In this document: positions 29,374-37,897 of the stretch, in pieces
How positions within the stretch are numbered: the stretch's first letter is position 1
Layout: each line of letters starts with the position of its first letter
NCBI GenBank assembly: GCA_002449585.1
Contig: DJXD01000047.1
Coordinates: 1 to 40,408 of the forward strand
Source: Ruminococcus sp. UBA7013
GTDB taxonomy: Bacteria > Bacillota > Clostridia > Oscillospirales > Ruminococcaceae
Reading direction: 5' to 3'
DNA: 40,408 nucleotides
Notes under the pieces: model-generated
Told to the model about the DNA's origin: nothing
What the model saw: the letters and a program-made list of their open reading frames with translations, nothing else
The model's database searches: none
Translations under genes and position numbers: made by a program

Positions 29374-30399
29374 ATGAGAGTTTGTCTCATCTGCCGACAG
29401 CGCAATATGGAAGAATACGGCATTTGTCCGGCATGTCAGGCCATGAATGATAAAATGCGTCAGATCACTTGTGATCTTTCCGGAAAATTTGCTGTTGTGA
29501 CTGGCGGAAGGATCAAAATCGGCTATGCTACAGCATTAAGATTATTAAGAATGGGCGCATCTGTGATTATTGTGACACGCTATCCCAAATGCGCATTAGA
29601 TGCTTATCAGCATGAATCAGATTTCAAGGACTTCAAAAACAGATTATTTATCATTGGCTTTGATCTCATGCGTGTCGATAGAATTCAGGAACTAATCGCA
29701 CAGATTGCAACGATCTGTCAGGGAAAACTTGATATTCTTGTGAATAATGCCGCTCAGACCGTCAAGAAATCGAATGATTATTATGCACAGCTCAACATGC
29801 AGGAAAATGCGCTGTCATTGCCTTATAACAATCAGCTGATGCAATTGATCACTCAGGATGCTATGAAATTTTCCCTTATACCAGAGGGACAATTAATTGA
29901 TTATAGTGAAACTCCGGATCATAATTCATGGGTATGCAAACCCGAAGAAATCACAGCACAGGAATTATTAGAAGTTCAGCTTATCAATGTGACTGCGCCA
30001 TTTTTATTGACGAATGGTTTACGGCATTGTCTGGCCTATGATCATGCTGTACGGAAATTCGTGATCAATGTCAGCTCTGTAGAGGGACGTTTCAATACAA
30101 AGCAGAAATTAGCTCGTCATGTACATACCAACATGGCCAAAGCCTCTCTGAACATGATGACACATTCTATATCAACAGATTTTGTCAGGGATGAAATCTA
30201 TGTATATTCTTGTGATCCGGGCTGGGTATCGAATCAATTTCCGGCGGCCTATGCGATCAGCAAGGATTTCAAGCCATATCTGACATTTGATGATGGTGCA
30301 GCACGTGTATTATATCCGATCATGATGCATATGCATTCGACAGAAAAGATCAAAGATTATGGTATGTTTTACAAAGATTATCAAATTATTGATTATTGA
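29374..30399 (+). CDS. Zinc-ribbon SDR-family protein
   Basis: This 341-aa protein has an N-terminal zinc knuckle (C4-x2-C7...C18-x2-C21) fused to a short-chain dehydrogenase/reductase Rossmann fold. The nucleotide-binding motif reads FAVVTGGRIKIGYATA (43-50 core) and NNAA is present (DILVNNAAQTV). The catalytic Tyr of YxxxK is missing: the motif is HTNMAKASLNMMT, with Thr at the Tyr position. CDPGWVSNQFP follows. It may bind NAD(P) without normal dehydrogenase activity; the substrate is unknown. I start at the ATG with AAGGAG 8 nt upstream. The LRR gene begins 9 nt after it, so they are probably one operon. Confidence 0.85.
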   Translation: MRVCLICRQRNMEEYGICPACQAMNDKMRQITCDLSGKFAVVTGGRIKIGYATALRLLRMGASVIIVTRYPKCALDAYQHESDFKDFKNRLFIIGFDLMRVDRIQELIAQIATICQGKLDILVNNAAQTVKKSNDYYAQLNMQENALSLPYNNQLMQLITQDAMKFSLIPEGQLIDYSETPDHNSWVCKPEEITAQELLEVQLINVTAPFLLTNGLRHCLAYDHAVRKFVINVSSVEGRFNTKQKLARHVHTNMAKASLNMMTHSISTDFVRDEIYVYSCDPGWVSNQFPAAYAISKDFKPYLTFDDGAARVLYPIMMHMHSTEKIKDYGMFYKDYQIIDY

Positions 30400-30408
30400 G
30401 GTGATTCG

Positions 30409-32106
30409 ATGGATAATTTATTAAGAAAATTTCTGATGTCATTGGGATCGGGTACTGCAAAGGCGATTTCCAAACAAGTGAGTCAGAAAAAAATAGCTGA
30501 TCAGGAAAAAGCAAATCAAGAAAGAGAGGAAATAGAATCTCTGATTTATAGGCCGAAAGAAATTTTATCTTATCCGCACAGAGAGATAGAATATATCCGT
30601 CTGACGGCAAAAGAAGCCATTCAGATGGGCTATTCTTTCCGGAAGAAATCGAAAAGCATCAGAATCACAAATTATCATGGTCAGGCGGAAACCTTGATAC
30701 TTCCGTCTGAGATCGACGGCATAAAAGTCAATGAAATCAGCACAAAGGCATTTTATCAGGATCAGCATGTGAAGCAATTACAGATTCCGGGATGCATAAA
30801 AAAGATTGGTGAATATGCCTTTGCAGAAAGTCAGCTGGAAAGCTGTATTTTTGCGGATGGAATGGCCTATATTCCAAAGGGAGCTTTTTCTAAATGCAAA
30901 TCATTATCAAGAGTAGCTCTGCCATGGAATGTGGCCGAAATCCGGGAAAATGCCTTTGAAAACTGTAAAAAATTAGAATTCATGTTATTTCCGATGTGTT
31001 GCCATACTTATCAAGATAATGCGTTTCTTTATTCAGGATTGAAAGAATTTGCTAAGGAAAAGAGCATTTATTCCGTATGGAATGGAAGAGCTTTCCTAGA
31101 AACGCCTTTATCAAGAAATTATGCTCTGATCCTTGCTGATGCACGGAAAGACCGCATGAATATATTATTAGTAGGGAATAAAAATAACAGATTTAAAATA
31201 CCTGCATCAGATCGGCTTAATTTCGGGAAAAATGCATTTTCTCATCATGTTGTTCTTGATATGACAGAATGTAAAAATATTTCATTTTTTGATTCTTTTA
31301 TTGATTCAATTTATTGCAGTTATTACTATGGCTATTACTATACAATACTTTATTTGCCTGAAAATTATCAAAAGCGAGTACAGACACCCTATAATACTGT
31401 TCATACTCGTCTTGGACATACTTCAAATTCTGCTCTTCAATGCGTATCACATCATATTGATTCTGGTCATGATACTGTCGTTATCAGAGATACCAGCCAT
31501 ATCGGGAAAAATGATTTTGAATATTCCATCTCCGGAAAGATAAACAAAATCACTCTTCGGCGAGGAGATGGAAATTTTCTATGCTGGATTGATGCGGAAA
31601 CATTTCAGTCTGGTATATTGGAAGAAGTTAATTTTGAAATGCCTTTCCAATCAGACAGCCCTTTATTTTCTTCAAAATGCCAGTTTCTTAGAAAAGTCAG
31701 CTGGCTGGAAAAGGGGCAGACTGTGACAAAATACATCCCTGATTATTTCCTGCTGGATTCTGTTGCTGTGCATCATGAACTGATAAAAGCTTTCATGCAT
31801 ACGGGAACACATTTCTTTGACAGCCGTATGATTGATAAAGGATTTGGCCAACAAAAATATAGCTATATCAATAAGCAAGGCGATAAGATAAAACAAAGCG
31901 GCACACATACCAGAGCCCGCATTTTCATTGCAATTGATGTTCTTAGAAGCACACATAGACCTTGTGACACTCCTACAGAACCATATCTGTATTATCTGGA
32001 GCATCACAAGGAACAGGCAATTCAATTATGTGAAGCGGTTCAGAAGGATTATCCCGAATATCTGGAATATCTCAAGAGTTTACCATTTATGAATAATATA
32101 AGATAA
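30409..32106 (+). CDS. BspA-type leucine-rich-repeat protein
   Basis: This 565-aa protein has a charged N-terminus (1-50) and no signal peptide, so it is probably cytoplasmic. LRR_5-like repeats follow at about 75-215 (IPGCIKKIGEYAFAESQLES, IPKGAFSKCKSLSRVALPWN, IRENAFENCKKLEFM). A second, more diverged beta-rich half contains IRDTSHIGKNDFEYSISG and VNFEMPFQSDSPLF. A C-terminal helical segment begins near VAVHHELIKAFMHTG and contains FIAIDVLRSTHRP. The protein resembles the 291-aa LRR protein at 35588 in having LRRs followed by a helical C-terminus. Function is unknown. GAGGTG precedes the ATG, and the end overlaps the convergent hydrolase gene by 27 nt. Confidence 0.8.
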   Translation: MDNLLRKFLMSLGSGTAKAISKQVSQKKIADQEKANQEREEIESLIYRPKEILSYPHREIEYIRLTAKEAIQMGYSFRKKSKSIRITNYHGQAETLILPSEIDGIKVNEISTKAFYQDQHVKQLQIPGCIKKIGEYAFAESQLESCIFADGMAYIPKGAFSKCKSLSRVALPWNVAEIRENAFENCKKLEFMLFPMCCHTYQDNAFLYSGLKEFAKEKSIYSVWNGRAFLETPLSRNYALILADARKDRMNILLVGNKNNRFKIPASDRLNFGKNAFSHHVVLDMTECKNISFFDSFIDSIYCSYYYGYYYTILYLPENYQKRVQTPYNTVHTRLGHTSNSALQCVSHHIDSGHDTVVIRDTSHIGKNDFEYSISGKINKITLRRGDGNFLCWIDAETFQSGILEEVNFEMPFQSDSPLFSSKCQFLRKVSWLEKGQTVTKYIPDYFLLDSVAVHHELIKAFMHTGTHFFDSRMIDKGFGQQKYSYINKQGDKIKQSGTHTRARIFIAIDVLRSTHRPCDTPTEPYLYYLEHHKEQAIQLCEAVQKDYPEYLEYLKSLPFMNNIR

Positions 32107-33048
32107 TTTTTTATCAATATCAATTCTTGTTTCCCGGCACAGTTCCGGGAACTGTCTGAGGGATTGAAATGCAAATTTCAGTGCAAATTCTGATCCAATC
32201 GGGAGCAGAGACTCTAACATCAACTGCGGAAAAATAAAATGTGATCCATGTTCATAGAGTAATGCTTTATATTTTGCATGATGCGGTTTAGATTTTAATC
32301 TATCCTCCATCCGGCGGATATATTTGCAAGTATTCCAGAGTGAATCATCTTCTGCACCGACAAAGACAATCCGCCCCCTGATATTTTCGACTTTGATCTT
32401 TTCGGCTTCCTGAATCGGATGCAATTTTTCTGATTCATCAAATAAATCTCTGCTTGCGATCATATCCCCTCTTCGATGGGCTTCTTCCTCGATTTTGAGC
32501 CAATATTCCGGATGTCTGTAAGCATAGGGCAGAAAAGGAAGCTGTTCCCCATGATAGGAAAGACTGGATTCAAAATCTCCGGGACGTTCTCTCATGCCAT
32601 CAAGATGATCTCTGTAAAAACCTTCCATGATGAAATCACAAGGGGTCAGTGCAATTGTGAGTGTAATATCAGGGATATAAGAAGCGGCTGCTAATGCCAA
32701 CATACCTGTTGTAGATGCTCCACAGATTCCAATTTTTGTGTTTCCTTGTGCTTTCAGATAAGCAACTGCATTTTCCACACGCTCCAGCGGATAACTATGA
32801 TGGCCATAATCTTTTTTAGCAGGTGCTAATGCAAGCACATGACAGCCCAGCGGCTGCACCCAATTCACCCCAGCAAGCACAAAAGCATCATCAATATCAT
32901 CTCCCAACATGATGATCATAGCTTTATCAACAGGCTTTTCATTTGGATAATACGCCCCATAGAATCCATCCTTTTCGGGAGTGAAATAAAATCTTTCTGG
33001 CTGGAATATATTCCGGCAGTTCTCAAAAAGCTGATCTAATATTTGCAT
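32080..33048 (-). CDS. Alpha/beta hydrolase (acyl-CoA thioesterase/BAAT C-terminal-like)
   Basis: This 322-aa protein has the alpha/beta hydrolase order: MIIMLGDDIDD (oxyanion region), YPLERVENAVAYLKAQG, then the nucleophile elbow IGICGASTTGMLALAAA with S112. The acid probably lies in IVFVGAEDDSLWNTC, and the catalytic His in YEHGSHFIFP. The elbow plus YPLE and EDDSLW match the BAAT C-terminal/peptidase S9-like group. There is no signal peptide. A strong AAGGAGG lies 7-9 nt before the ATG. It converges with the LRR gene and overlaps its last 27 nt. Confidence 0.8.
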   Translation of the reverse strand: MQILDQLFENCRNIFQPERFYFTPEKDGFYGAYYPNEKPVDKAMIIMLGDDIDDAFVLAGVNWVQPLGCHVLALAPAKKDYGHHSYPLERVENAVAYLKAQGNTKIGICGASTTGMLALAAASYIPDITLTIALTPCDFIMEGFYRDHLDGMRERPGDFESSLSYHGEQLPFLPYAYRHPEYWLKIEEEAHRRGDMIASRDLFDESEKLHPIQEAEKIKVENIRGRIVFVGAEDDSLWNTCKYIRRMEDRLKSKPHHAKYKALLYEHGSHFIFPQLMLESLLPIGSEFALKFAFQSLRQFPELCRETRIDIDKKLSYIIHKW

Positions 33049-33073
33049 AGAATTTCCTCCTTGATTTTTCTTT

Positions 33074-33102
33074 ATTATAACATAATTTATTCAGAATTGC
33101 AA
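33074..33102 (-). promoter_or_regulatory. Sigma-A promoter of the hydrolase gene
   Basis: Reverse strand TTGCAA, 17-nt spacer, TATAAT, about 25 nt before the start codon. Confidence 0.75.
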
Positions 33103-33146
33103 GTAAAAAAACACCGTCCGGCCTGATAGCTGGACGATGTTTTTTA
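33103..33146. terminator. Terminator after the coiled-coil gene pair
   Basis: CGTCCGGC pairs with GCTGGACG (8 bp, one G-T) around CTGATA. Runs of T follow on both strands. On the reverse strand it lies after the 366-aa coiled-coil gene. Confidence 0.82.
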
Positions 33147-33167
33147 TTATAAGGAGTGGTAAAGAAA

Positions 33168-34268
33168 TCAATTTTGATCCGCATTTCTGAGAATCTTGAC
33201 ACCGCCGGTAGATCTGACAGTTTCCATATAGAGCTTGTTGCTTTCTTCACGGGCTTTGTCAAGTTTTTCCTGAATGGCATTCTTTTCAGCAAGTACAGCA
33301 TCATAATCTGCTTTCAGACGGTCGATCTGCTTCTGAAGGGACTGCGCAGCAACCTCTGCTTCTTTCTTAGCCATATTTGTTTTATAGCCATGTTCTTTGC
33401 CGAGTTCTTTTTCTTTGGCTTCTGCGCCTTCCTGTTTAGCCTGTTCGATCTGAGCAGGGATTGCATCAATCTTTGCAGTCAGTTCAGCAACAAGATCTGC
33501 TTTACTATCGATTTGCGCCTGTAATTCAGCAGTTTCTTTCTGTACTTCTGCAATCGCTTCTTCACGTCTTGCGAGTTCATCAGCCCAAGCATCATCTTCT
33601 GTTTTCTGCTTTTTGGTGAGATCATAAGTATACTGTTCTGTTTCCACAGCTCTTGCGGCTTCCAGATCTTCTTTTTTCTTCTGAATGATTTCCTGTGTTA
33701 CTGTAAAAGCATCATTGACTTTTTCGAACTGTTCCTGATTCAAGGCTTCCAGCTGTTGCAGATCTTCTGCATCTTTTGCTTCCTGTTCAGCTTTCTTAGC
33801 AGTCTGTGCTTCTTCCTGTGTGAGATTATCATTTTTGCTCTTGTTGATCATGGCAACGAAGCTGACAAGTTCCTGCTCGATTGAAAGCAGGGTTGCATAT
33901 TCCTGCTTTTTGAGAGCCTTTGCGGCCTCCAGAGCATTGATCTCATCTCTGATTTCTTGTGTTAAATAGCTCAACTCAATATCCTCCTTTTTGCTGGCTG
34001 ATGCTGTTTTTTCCGGTTTTTTCACGGGAGCAGGGGTTACTTTCTTCACGGGTTCGGGAGTAGAAATCGTAATTGCAGGAGCGGCGGCCGGCTTATTGCC
34101 CAGAGCCTGTTCTAATGCCTGAATTGCGTCCAGAATATCGGATTTTGTAGATTTTACGGAAATCCCCTTTGCATCAGCCGGAATGCTGATTTTCTTGGAT
34201 TTGGCTTCTGCGGAGAGTCTTCTGAACTCTTCCAGCAGTTCATTTTTTGTGCTTTTATCACTGATCAT
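33168..34268 (-). CDS. Coiled-coil protein, second of a paralogous pair
   Basis: I do not recognise a named family. The N-terminal about 55 residues form a small domain (STKNELLEEFRRLSAEAKSK, STKSDILDAIQALEQALG, a near-repeated STKxxLL motif). A Pro/Ala/Lys linker (60-95) and a long Glu/Lys/Ala-rich coiled coil (100-345) follow. The tail KEKELGKEHGYKTNMAKK...MxETVRSTGGVKIL is shared with the 330-aa protein encoded just upstream, so the two are paralogues and may form a heteromer. A YTYDLTKKQKTEDDAW motif lies mid-coil. There is no signal peptide or membrane helix. AAGGAAGG lies 8 nt before the ATG. Confidence 0.8.
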   Translation of the reverse strand: MISDKSTKNELLEEFRRLSAEAKSKKISIPADAKGISVKSTKSDILDAIQALEQALGNKPAAAPAITISTPEPVKKVTPAPVKKPEKTASASKKEDIELSYLTQEIRDEINALEAAKALKKQEYATLLSIEQELVSFVAMINKSKNDNLTQEEAQTAKKAEQEAKDAEDLQQLEALNQEQFEKVNDAFTVTQEIIQKKKEDLEAARAVETEQYTYDLTKKQKTEDDAWADELARREEAIAEVQKETAELQAQIDSKADLVAELTAKIDAIPAQIEQAKQEGAEAKEKELGKEHGYKTNMAKKEAEVAAQSLQKQIDRLKADYDAVLAEKNAIQEKLDKAREESNKLYMETVRSTGGVKILRNADQN

Positions 34269-34299
34269 AGTCTAAACCTTCCTTTCCGGCGGGGTAAGC

Positions 34300-35292
34300 T
34301 TACTTCTTGCCTGCGCTGTTATAGGGATGGTTATCAGTATTCAGGATATTGATACCGCCGATAGATTTTACTGTATCGCTTGTGAGCTGACGGCTCTGAG
34401 CGTTGCAGTCTTCCAGAGCGGCAGACAGAGCGGCTTTTTCTTTGCAAAGTTCCTGATATTTCTTTTGCAGATCATTAAATTCATCCTGTAATTCGTTGAT
34501 TCTGGTCTGATTTTCTTTATCAGCCATCCATTTATGATAGCCATACTCCTTATTGAGTTCTTTTTCTTTATCAGCTGCACCCTGTGCTTTTGCTGCACCG
34601 AGTTCACGAGGAATATCATCTACAGTAGCCTGCATTTTTTCGATTTCAGCGAGTTTATCAATGCAAGCCTGTTTTGCTTCCTGTGCTTCCTGTTCTTTGA
34701 GCTGTAATGCTTTTTTACGATCAGCAACGATTCTTTCTCGTTCTTCTTTGGCCTGTTTTCTGGAACGTGCGAGATCATAATCATACTGTTCTTTTTCACG
34801 TTTTGCTTCCTGAGTGGCATCTTCCTGGAGCTTCTTTGTTTTCTGCCGAATCTCTTCTACTTTTTCTTCTGTTTCAGCATTTTTGGCATCCATCTGTGTT
34901 TTAAGATCATCTGCGGACTGCTTCATAGTTTCCTCAAAGGCTTCTTTTTTCTGCTGAAGTTCCTGAGTGAACTGATCAGAAACGGACTTAGCGGCATTCT
35001 TGACAGCCTGCAATGCGCCGTCTTCGATATCAATGCCATAGAGCTTTTTGAGTTCCTGCTTTTTCGCTTCGATCATGGCGAGCAGTTCAGAATATTCGCC
35101 TGTGACTTCATCACTGAGAATCTGACGGCCAAGAATGGCTTCTGTCATCTGGAATGTTTTTTCAGTCTGTTCTCTCTCGATGATGCTGGCGGGGGTTTCG
35201 AGGAGTTTTGCCTTTGCCTGGATAGCGGCAAGCTCCTGTGAGTAGGCTTCGGAAATATAATCCTTAGCGCTTCTGCTGTTGTCTAAAATCAT
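34300..35292 (-). CDS. Coiled-coil protein, first of a paralogous pair
   Basis: This 330-aa protein is almost entirely alpha-helical. Residues 1-110 form a mixed helical head (SAKDYISEAYSQELAAIQAK, ILGRQILSDEVTGEYSELLAMIEAKK). The rest is a coiled coil rich in Lys, Glu and Gln, containing EQYDYDLARSRKQAKEERER. The C-terminal KEKELNKEYGYHKWMADKE...SDTVKSIGGINILNTDN matches the downstream paralogue, while the N-terminal heads differ. It looks cytoplasmic and filament- or scaffold-forming (inference). AAAGGAG lies 8 nt before the ATG; the next gene starts 31 nt after its stop. Confidence 0.8.
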   Translation of the reverse strand: MILDNSRSAKDYISEAYSQELAAIQAKAKLLETPASIIEREQTEKTFQMTEAILGRQILSDEVTGEYSELLAMIEAKKQELKKLYGIDIEDGALQAVKNAAKSVSDQFTQELQQKKEAFEETMKQSADDLKTQMDAKNAETEEKVEEIRQKTKKLQEDATQEAKREKEQYDYDLARSRKQAKEERERIVADRKKALQLKEQEAQEAKQACIDKLAEIEKMQATVDDIPRELGAAKAQGAADKEKELNKEYGYHKWMADKENQTRINELQDEFNDLQKKYQELCKEKAALSAALEDCNAQSRQLTSDTVKSIGGINILNTDNHPYNSAGKK

Positions 35293-35476
35293 GACATACG
35301 CTCCTTTTTATTTATTTGTGCATTCTCAACTGAAAATATCAATAAATAAATTTTTTTTAGTTTAGAATGCTTGTCTGACATTAAGTATAGCACAGATTCG
35401 CAATCATTTCATGAATAAATTATAAATTTTTTATGAATTTTTCTGTTTTATGCAACTATGCTTTTTCAACATATTT

Positions 35477-35505
35477 ATTATAACATATCAGGAAAGATTT
35501 GTATA
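35477..35505 (-). promoter_or_regulatory. Candidate promoter of the coiled-coil pair
   Basis: Reverse strand TATACA, 17-nt spacer, TATAAT, giving a leader of about 180 nt. A second candidate, an extended -10 TGCTATACT, lies at 35384-35392. The 295-nt gap otherwise holds only AT-rich sequence and the TTGCAA repeats near 35526-35561. Confidence 0.5.
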
Positions 35506-35555
35506 GAGTTATTTTTAATTTTTTTTTGCAAGCGTTTTTGATTGCAAATCAGGAC

Positions 35556-35584
35556 TTGCAAATGAGAGATAAATATGCTATAAT
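35556..35584 (+). promoter_or_regulatory. Orphan plus-strand promoter pointing into the LRR gene
   Basis: TTGCAA, 17-nt spacer, TATAAT, reading into the 3' end of the reverse-strand LRR gene. No plus-strand gene with a ribosome site follows, so it would make an antisense RNA. The -35 is the third of three TTGCAA copies (35526, 35542, 35556). Confidence 0.45.
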
Positions 35585-35587
35585 AAA

Positions 35588-36463
35588 TCAAAGGCGAAAG
35601 CTTGGCTCTCGATAGCCAATATGTGTGCTTTTGTAATTTGTCAAAAGAATCTGACACTGAAATTTTCTGCTGTCAATGGCATGGCGGATGAATTTATTAA
35701 TATTTCTGCTTGTGACAAATCCGCCTATATCCAGCAATCTCTGAACAGAAACGACATCTTCCGCATCAATCAGCACCGGAAACATATTGATGAAATTTTC
35801 TTTGATATAGGCTTTCAGTTCTTCATCTTCCGGACGCTGGAAAAAGAGCTGAAATAAAATATCATATTTGGCAGATCTCCGGATGCTTGCATGAAATTTT
35901 CTGTCTGTAATAATCTGGATCAGATTTTCAATATTAGTTTCCCGATAAGCAGATGTATCCGGACGGATCACAATGCCTCTATAATGAATTTCATGCAGAC
36001 GTTCGCAATAATCAAATGCCTGCTTGCCGACTTTCTGCACATGATCGGGAATTGTAAGGCATTCCAGATTTTTGCAGGATAAAAATGCGCCCTCTCCGAT
36101 TCTGACCAGTGTTTCCGGAAGCTGTACCTCTTTCAGCTGATAGCATAGATAAAATGTTTCATAACAGATAGATCTGACACCCTCCGGCACTGTGATATTC
36201 TGCAATGCCTTACACTGTCGGAATGTACCCCCACCGATTTTTTTGACTGTGTTCGGAATCTGAATTTTTTCCAGAGCAATACAGGATTCAAAGGCAGAAT
36301 GTTCAATCTGTGTCAAGCCATCCGGAAGAATGACATGTTTCAATGATTTGCAGTCCCGGAACGCTTCCGCCCCGATTCTTGTGACACCCTTCGGAATAAT
36401 GGCCTCCTGCAATGATGGATCTGTTACTTTTTGCAGGACTCCGTTTTTGATGATGAATTTCAT
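35588..36463 (-). CDS. BspA-type leucine-rich-repeat protein, cytoplasmic
   Basis: This 291-aa protein has about six LRR_5 repeats of 22-23 residues from residue 20 to 170, each of the form IPxGVxxIGxxAFxxCxxLxxVxLP (for example GVTRIGAEAFRDCKSLKHVI and TVKKIGGGTFRQCKALQNIT). A C-terminal helical domain follows (about 190-291, with SIRRSAKYDILFQLFFQRPEDEEL and AEDVVSVQRLLDIGGFVTSRN). The absence of a signal peptide is unusual for BspA-like proteins, which are mostly secreted. Function is unknown; the LRR surface suggests protein binding. AGAGGT precedes the ATG, and a perfect 8-bp hairpin lies in its leader. Confidence 0.85.
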   Translation of the reverse strand: MKFIIKNGVLQKVTDPSLQEAIIPKGVTRIGAEAFRDCKSLKHVILPDGLTQIEHSAFESCIALEKIQIPNTVKKIGGGTFRQCKALQNITVPEGVRSICYETFYLCYQLKEVQLPETLVRIGEGAFLSCKNLECLTIPDHVQKVGKQAFDYCERLHEIHYRGIVIRPDTSAYRETNIENLIQIITDRKFHASIRRSAKYDILFQLFFQRPEDEELKAYIKENFINMFPVLIDAEDVVSVQRLLDIGGFVTSRNINKFIRHAIDSRKFQCQILLTNYKSTHIGYREPSFRL

Positions 36464-36487
36464 AAAGACCTCTTTTCTTGATTATGT

Positions 36488-36512
36488 CCGCTGATTTTCC
36501 CCAGATCAGCGG
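36488..36512. promoter_or_regulatory. Hairpin between LRR and WYL genes
   Basis: CCGCTGAT and ATCAGCGG form a perfect 8-bp inverted repeat with a 9-nt loop. No T run follows on either strand, so an operator, perhaps for the adjacent WYL regulator, is as likely as an RNA element. Confidence 0.35.
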
Positions 36513-36524
36513 AGCGGATCTGCA

Positions 36525-36553
36525 TTGTCTGATCTATATCATGGTTATATTAT
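36525..36553 (+). promoter_or_regulatory. Candidate promoter of the WYL regulator
   Basis: TTGTCT, 17-nt spacer, TATTAT. It is weaker than other promoters in the window and sits 12 nt after the 8-bp inverted repeat. Confidence 0.4.
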
Positions 36554-36622
36554 ATCATATCAGTTGTTCAAAAATAATAAAACTGCTAAGTTTTTAAAAA
36601 ATTTCAGAAAGGATTATTTCAT

Positions 36623-37591
36623 ATGGAACATGAACGAATTATTTATATTCTGAATTATCTGTCAGGATCTACCAGCGAAAAGAAAAAAGTTTCGATCAAA
36701 GATATTCAGAATCATCTTTCAAGAGAGGCAAATTTGATGGACGTTTCTGCACTGACCATCCGCCGGGATATTGAAAGGCTCATAACAGCAGGCTATGACA
36801 TTCGCAAGGAAAATGGCTCACATAATACAGCCTATTATTATCTTGTCAAAAAGGGGTTTACATTCAATGAAATTCGGTTTATTGTGGATTCCATCAGCAT
36901 TAATAAATTCCTGTCTAATCCATTAAAACAGCGTTTGATCAAGAAATTTGAAGGGCTTTGTACGGGAGAGGAAGTGCGCCAGCTGATCAGCCGTATTTCT
37001 CTGAACAGCCAAGCACCGCCGAATTTGAATCTTCTGGAAAATTTGGAAAAAGTGCATCAGATTATTTCACAAAAAAAGAAAATCAATTTTGAATATGGAA
37101 AATATGATATTCATAAGCAGATTCAGTATTATCACAAACGCCGGAATATGATTCCCTGCAAAGTGATTTATTTCAATGAAAAATTTTATCTCAAATGCAT
37201 GGATGAAGAAACGGGGAAATTTCGTACTTATCGAATTGACCGGATGAAAAATATCAAGTCAGGGGAAAAGACAAATAAAAAAGCCGCCCTGCCTAAGCCG
37301 GAGGGCGTTGTATTGGATATTTTTGACCCAGAGAAATATATTTATGTCATGCTTCGGGTCAAGAGAGCATTACTTGATGATATGCTGGAACAATTCGGAA
37401 GCTATGCAAATGTCAAAGATGATCCAGATCATCCGAATCAAGTACAGGTGAATGTAAAAGTTGGCATAGGCAGGGGCTTTTACAGATGGGCTTTAAAATA
37501 CGGTTCAGATCTGGAAATACTTTCCCCGGCTTCCGTGCGTGAAGAATTCCGGAAAATGCTTTTACATATGATGTCATTATACGAAACATAA
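36623..37591 (+). CDS. WYL-domain transcriptional regulator
   Basis: This 322-aa regulator begins with a winged HTH (about 1-75; VSALTIRRDIERLITAGYDIRKE is the recognition part). The WYL module follows, with KKINFEYGKYDI, PCKVIYFNEKFYLKCMDEETGKFRTYRIDRM, and a C-terminal WCX extension (VMLRVKRALLDDMLEQFG to the end). WYL proteins sense ligands such as nucleic acids or nucleotides and often control defence or DNA-damage genes. Its target is unknown; the divergent LRR gene and the inverted repeat between them are the first candidates. AAAGGA lies 8 nt before the ATG. Confidence 0.9.
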   Translation: MEHERIIYILNYLSGSTSEKKKVSIKDIQNHLSREANLMDVSALTIRRDIERLITAGYDIRKENGSHNTAYYYLVKKGFTFNEIRFIVDSISINKFLSNPLKQRLIKKFEGLCTGEEVRQLISRISLNSQAPPNLNLLENLEKVHQIISQKKKINFEYGKYDIHKQIQYYHKRRNMIPCKVIYFNEKFYLKCMDEETGKFRTYRIDRMKNIKSGEKTNKKAALPKPEGVVLDIFDPEKYIYVMLRVKRALLDDMLEQFGSYANVKDDPDHPNQVQVNVKVGIGRGFYRWALKYGSDLEILSPASVREEFRKMLLHMMSLYET

Positions 37592-37623
37592 AAAAAACTC
37601 CGGAATGCATGATGCATTCCGGA
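37590..37623 (-). terminator. Terminator of the tRNA-Glu/tRNA-Met operon
   Basis: TCCGGAATGCAT and ATGCATTCCGGA form a long inverted repeat with a run of eight T after it on the reverse strand. It may also stop WYL transcription, although the plus-strand T run is short. Confidence 0.85.
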
Positions 37624-37628
37624 ATTTA

Positions 37629-37700
37629 TGACCCCTACGGGAATCGAACCCATGTTGCCAGAATGAAAATCTGGAGTCTTAACCGCTTGACCAAGGGGCC
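37629..37700 (-). tRNA. tRNA-Glu (UUC)
   Basis: Acceptor GGCCCCT/AGGGGTC, D-loop with AAGCGGTTAA (GG present), anticodon arm CCAGA-TTTTCAT-TCTGG with UUC, T-loop TTCGATT and discriminator A. It is fully canonical; CCA is not encoded. It is the second gene of a two-tRNA transcript. Confidence 0.95.
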
Positions 37701-37704
37701 TTAA

Positions 37705-37778
37705 TAGCGGCGGCTGGACTTGAACCAGTGACCGTCCGGGTATGAACCGGATGCTCTAGCCAACTGAGCTACGCCGCC
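37705..37778 (-). tRNA. tRNA-Met (CAU), elongator type
   Basis: Acceptor GGCGGCG/CGCCGCT, D-arm GCTCAGTTGGCTAGAGC, anticodon arm TCCGG-TTCATAC-CCGGA with CAT, T-loop TTCAAGT and discriminator A. The normal first G-T pair and overall sequence fit elongator Met rather than initiator; tRNA-Ile2 (lysidine) cannot be fully excluded. It is the first gene after the promoter. Confidence 0.93.
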
Positions 37779-37806
37779 ATTTTTCTTTGCTGTAACCAGC
37801 TTTTAT

Positions 37807-37835
37807 ATTATAGCATGTTTCAAGAGATTTGTCAA
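37807..37835 (-). promoter_or_regulatory. Sigma-A promoter of the tRNA-Met/tRNA-Glu operon
   Basis: Reverse strand TTGACA, 17-nt spacer, TATAAT, about 29 nt before the first tRNA. Confidence 0.87.
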
Positions 37836-37897
37836 TAGTTTTTTTGAAATTTTTTAAAAAAATACTGCAATTATTTTTCAGAATAATTACAGGAGAC

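Noticed and set aside
35621..35857. Plus-strand frame after the orphan promoter
   Set aside because: No ribosome site precedes the start, and the frame is fully antisense to a clear LRR gene.
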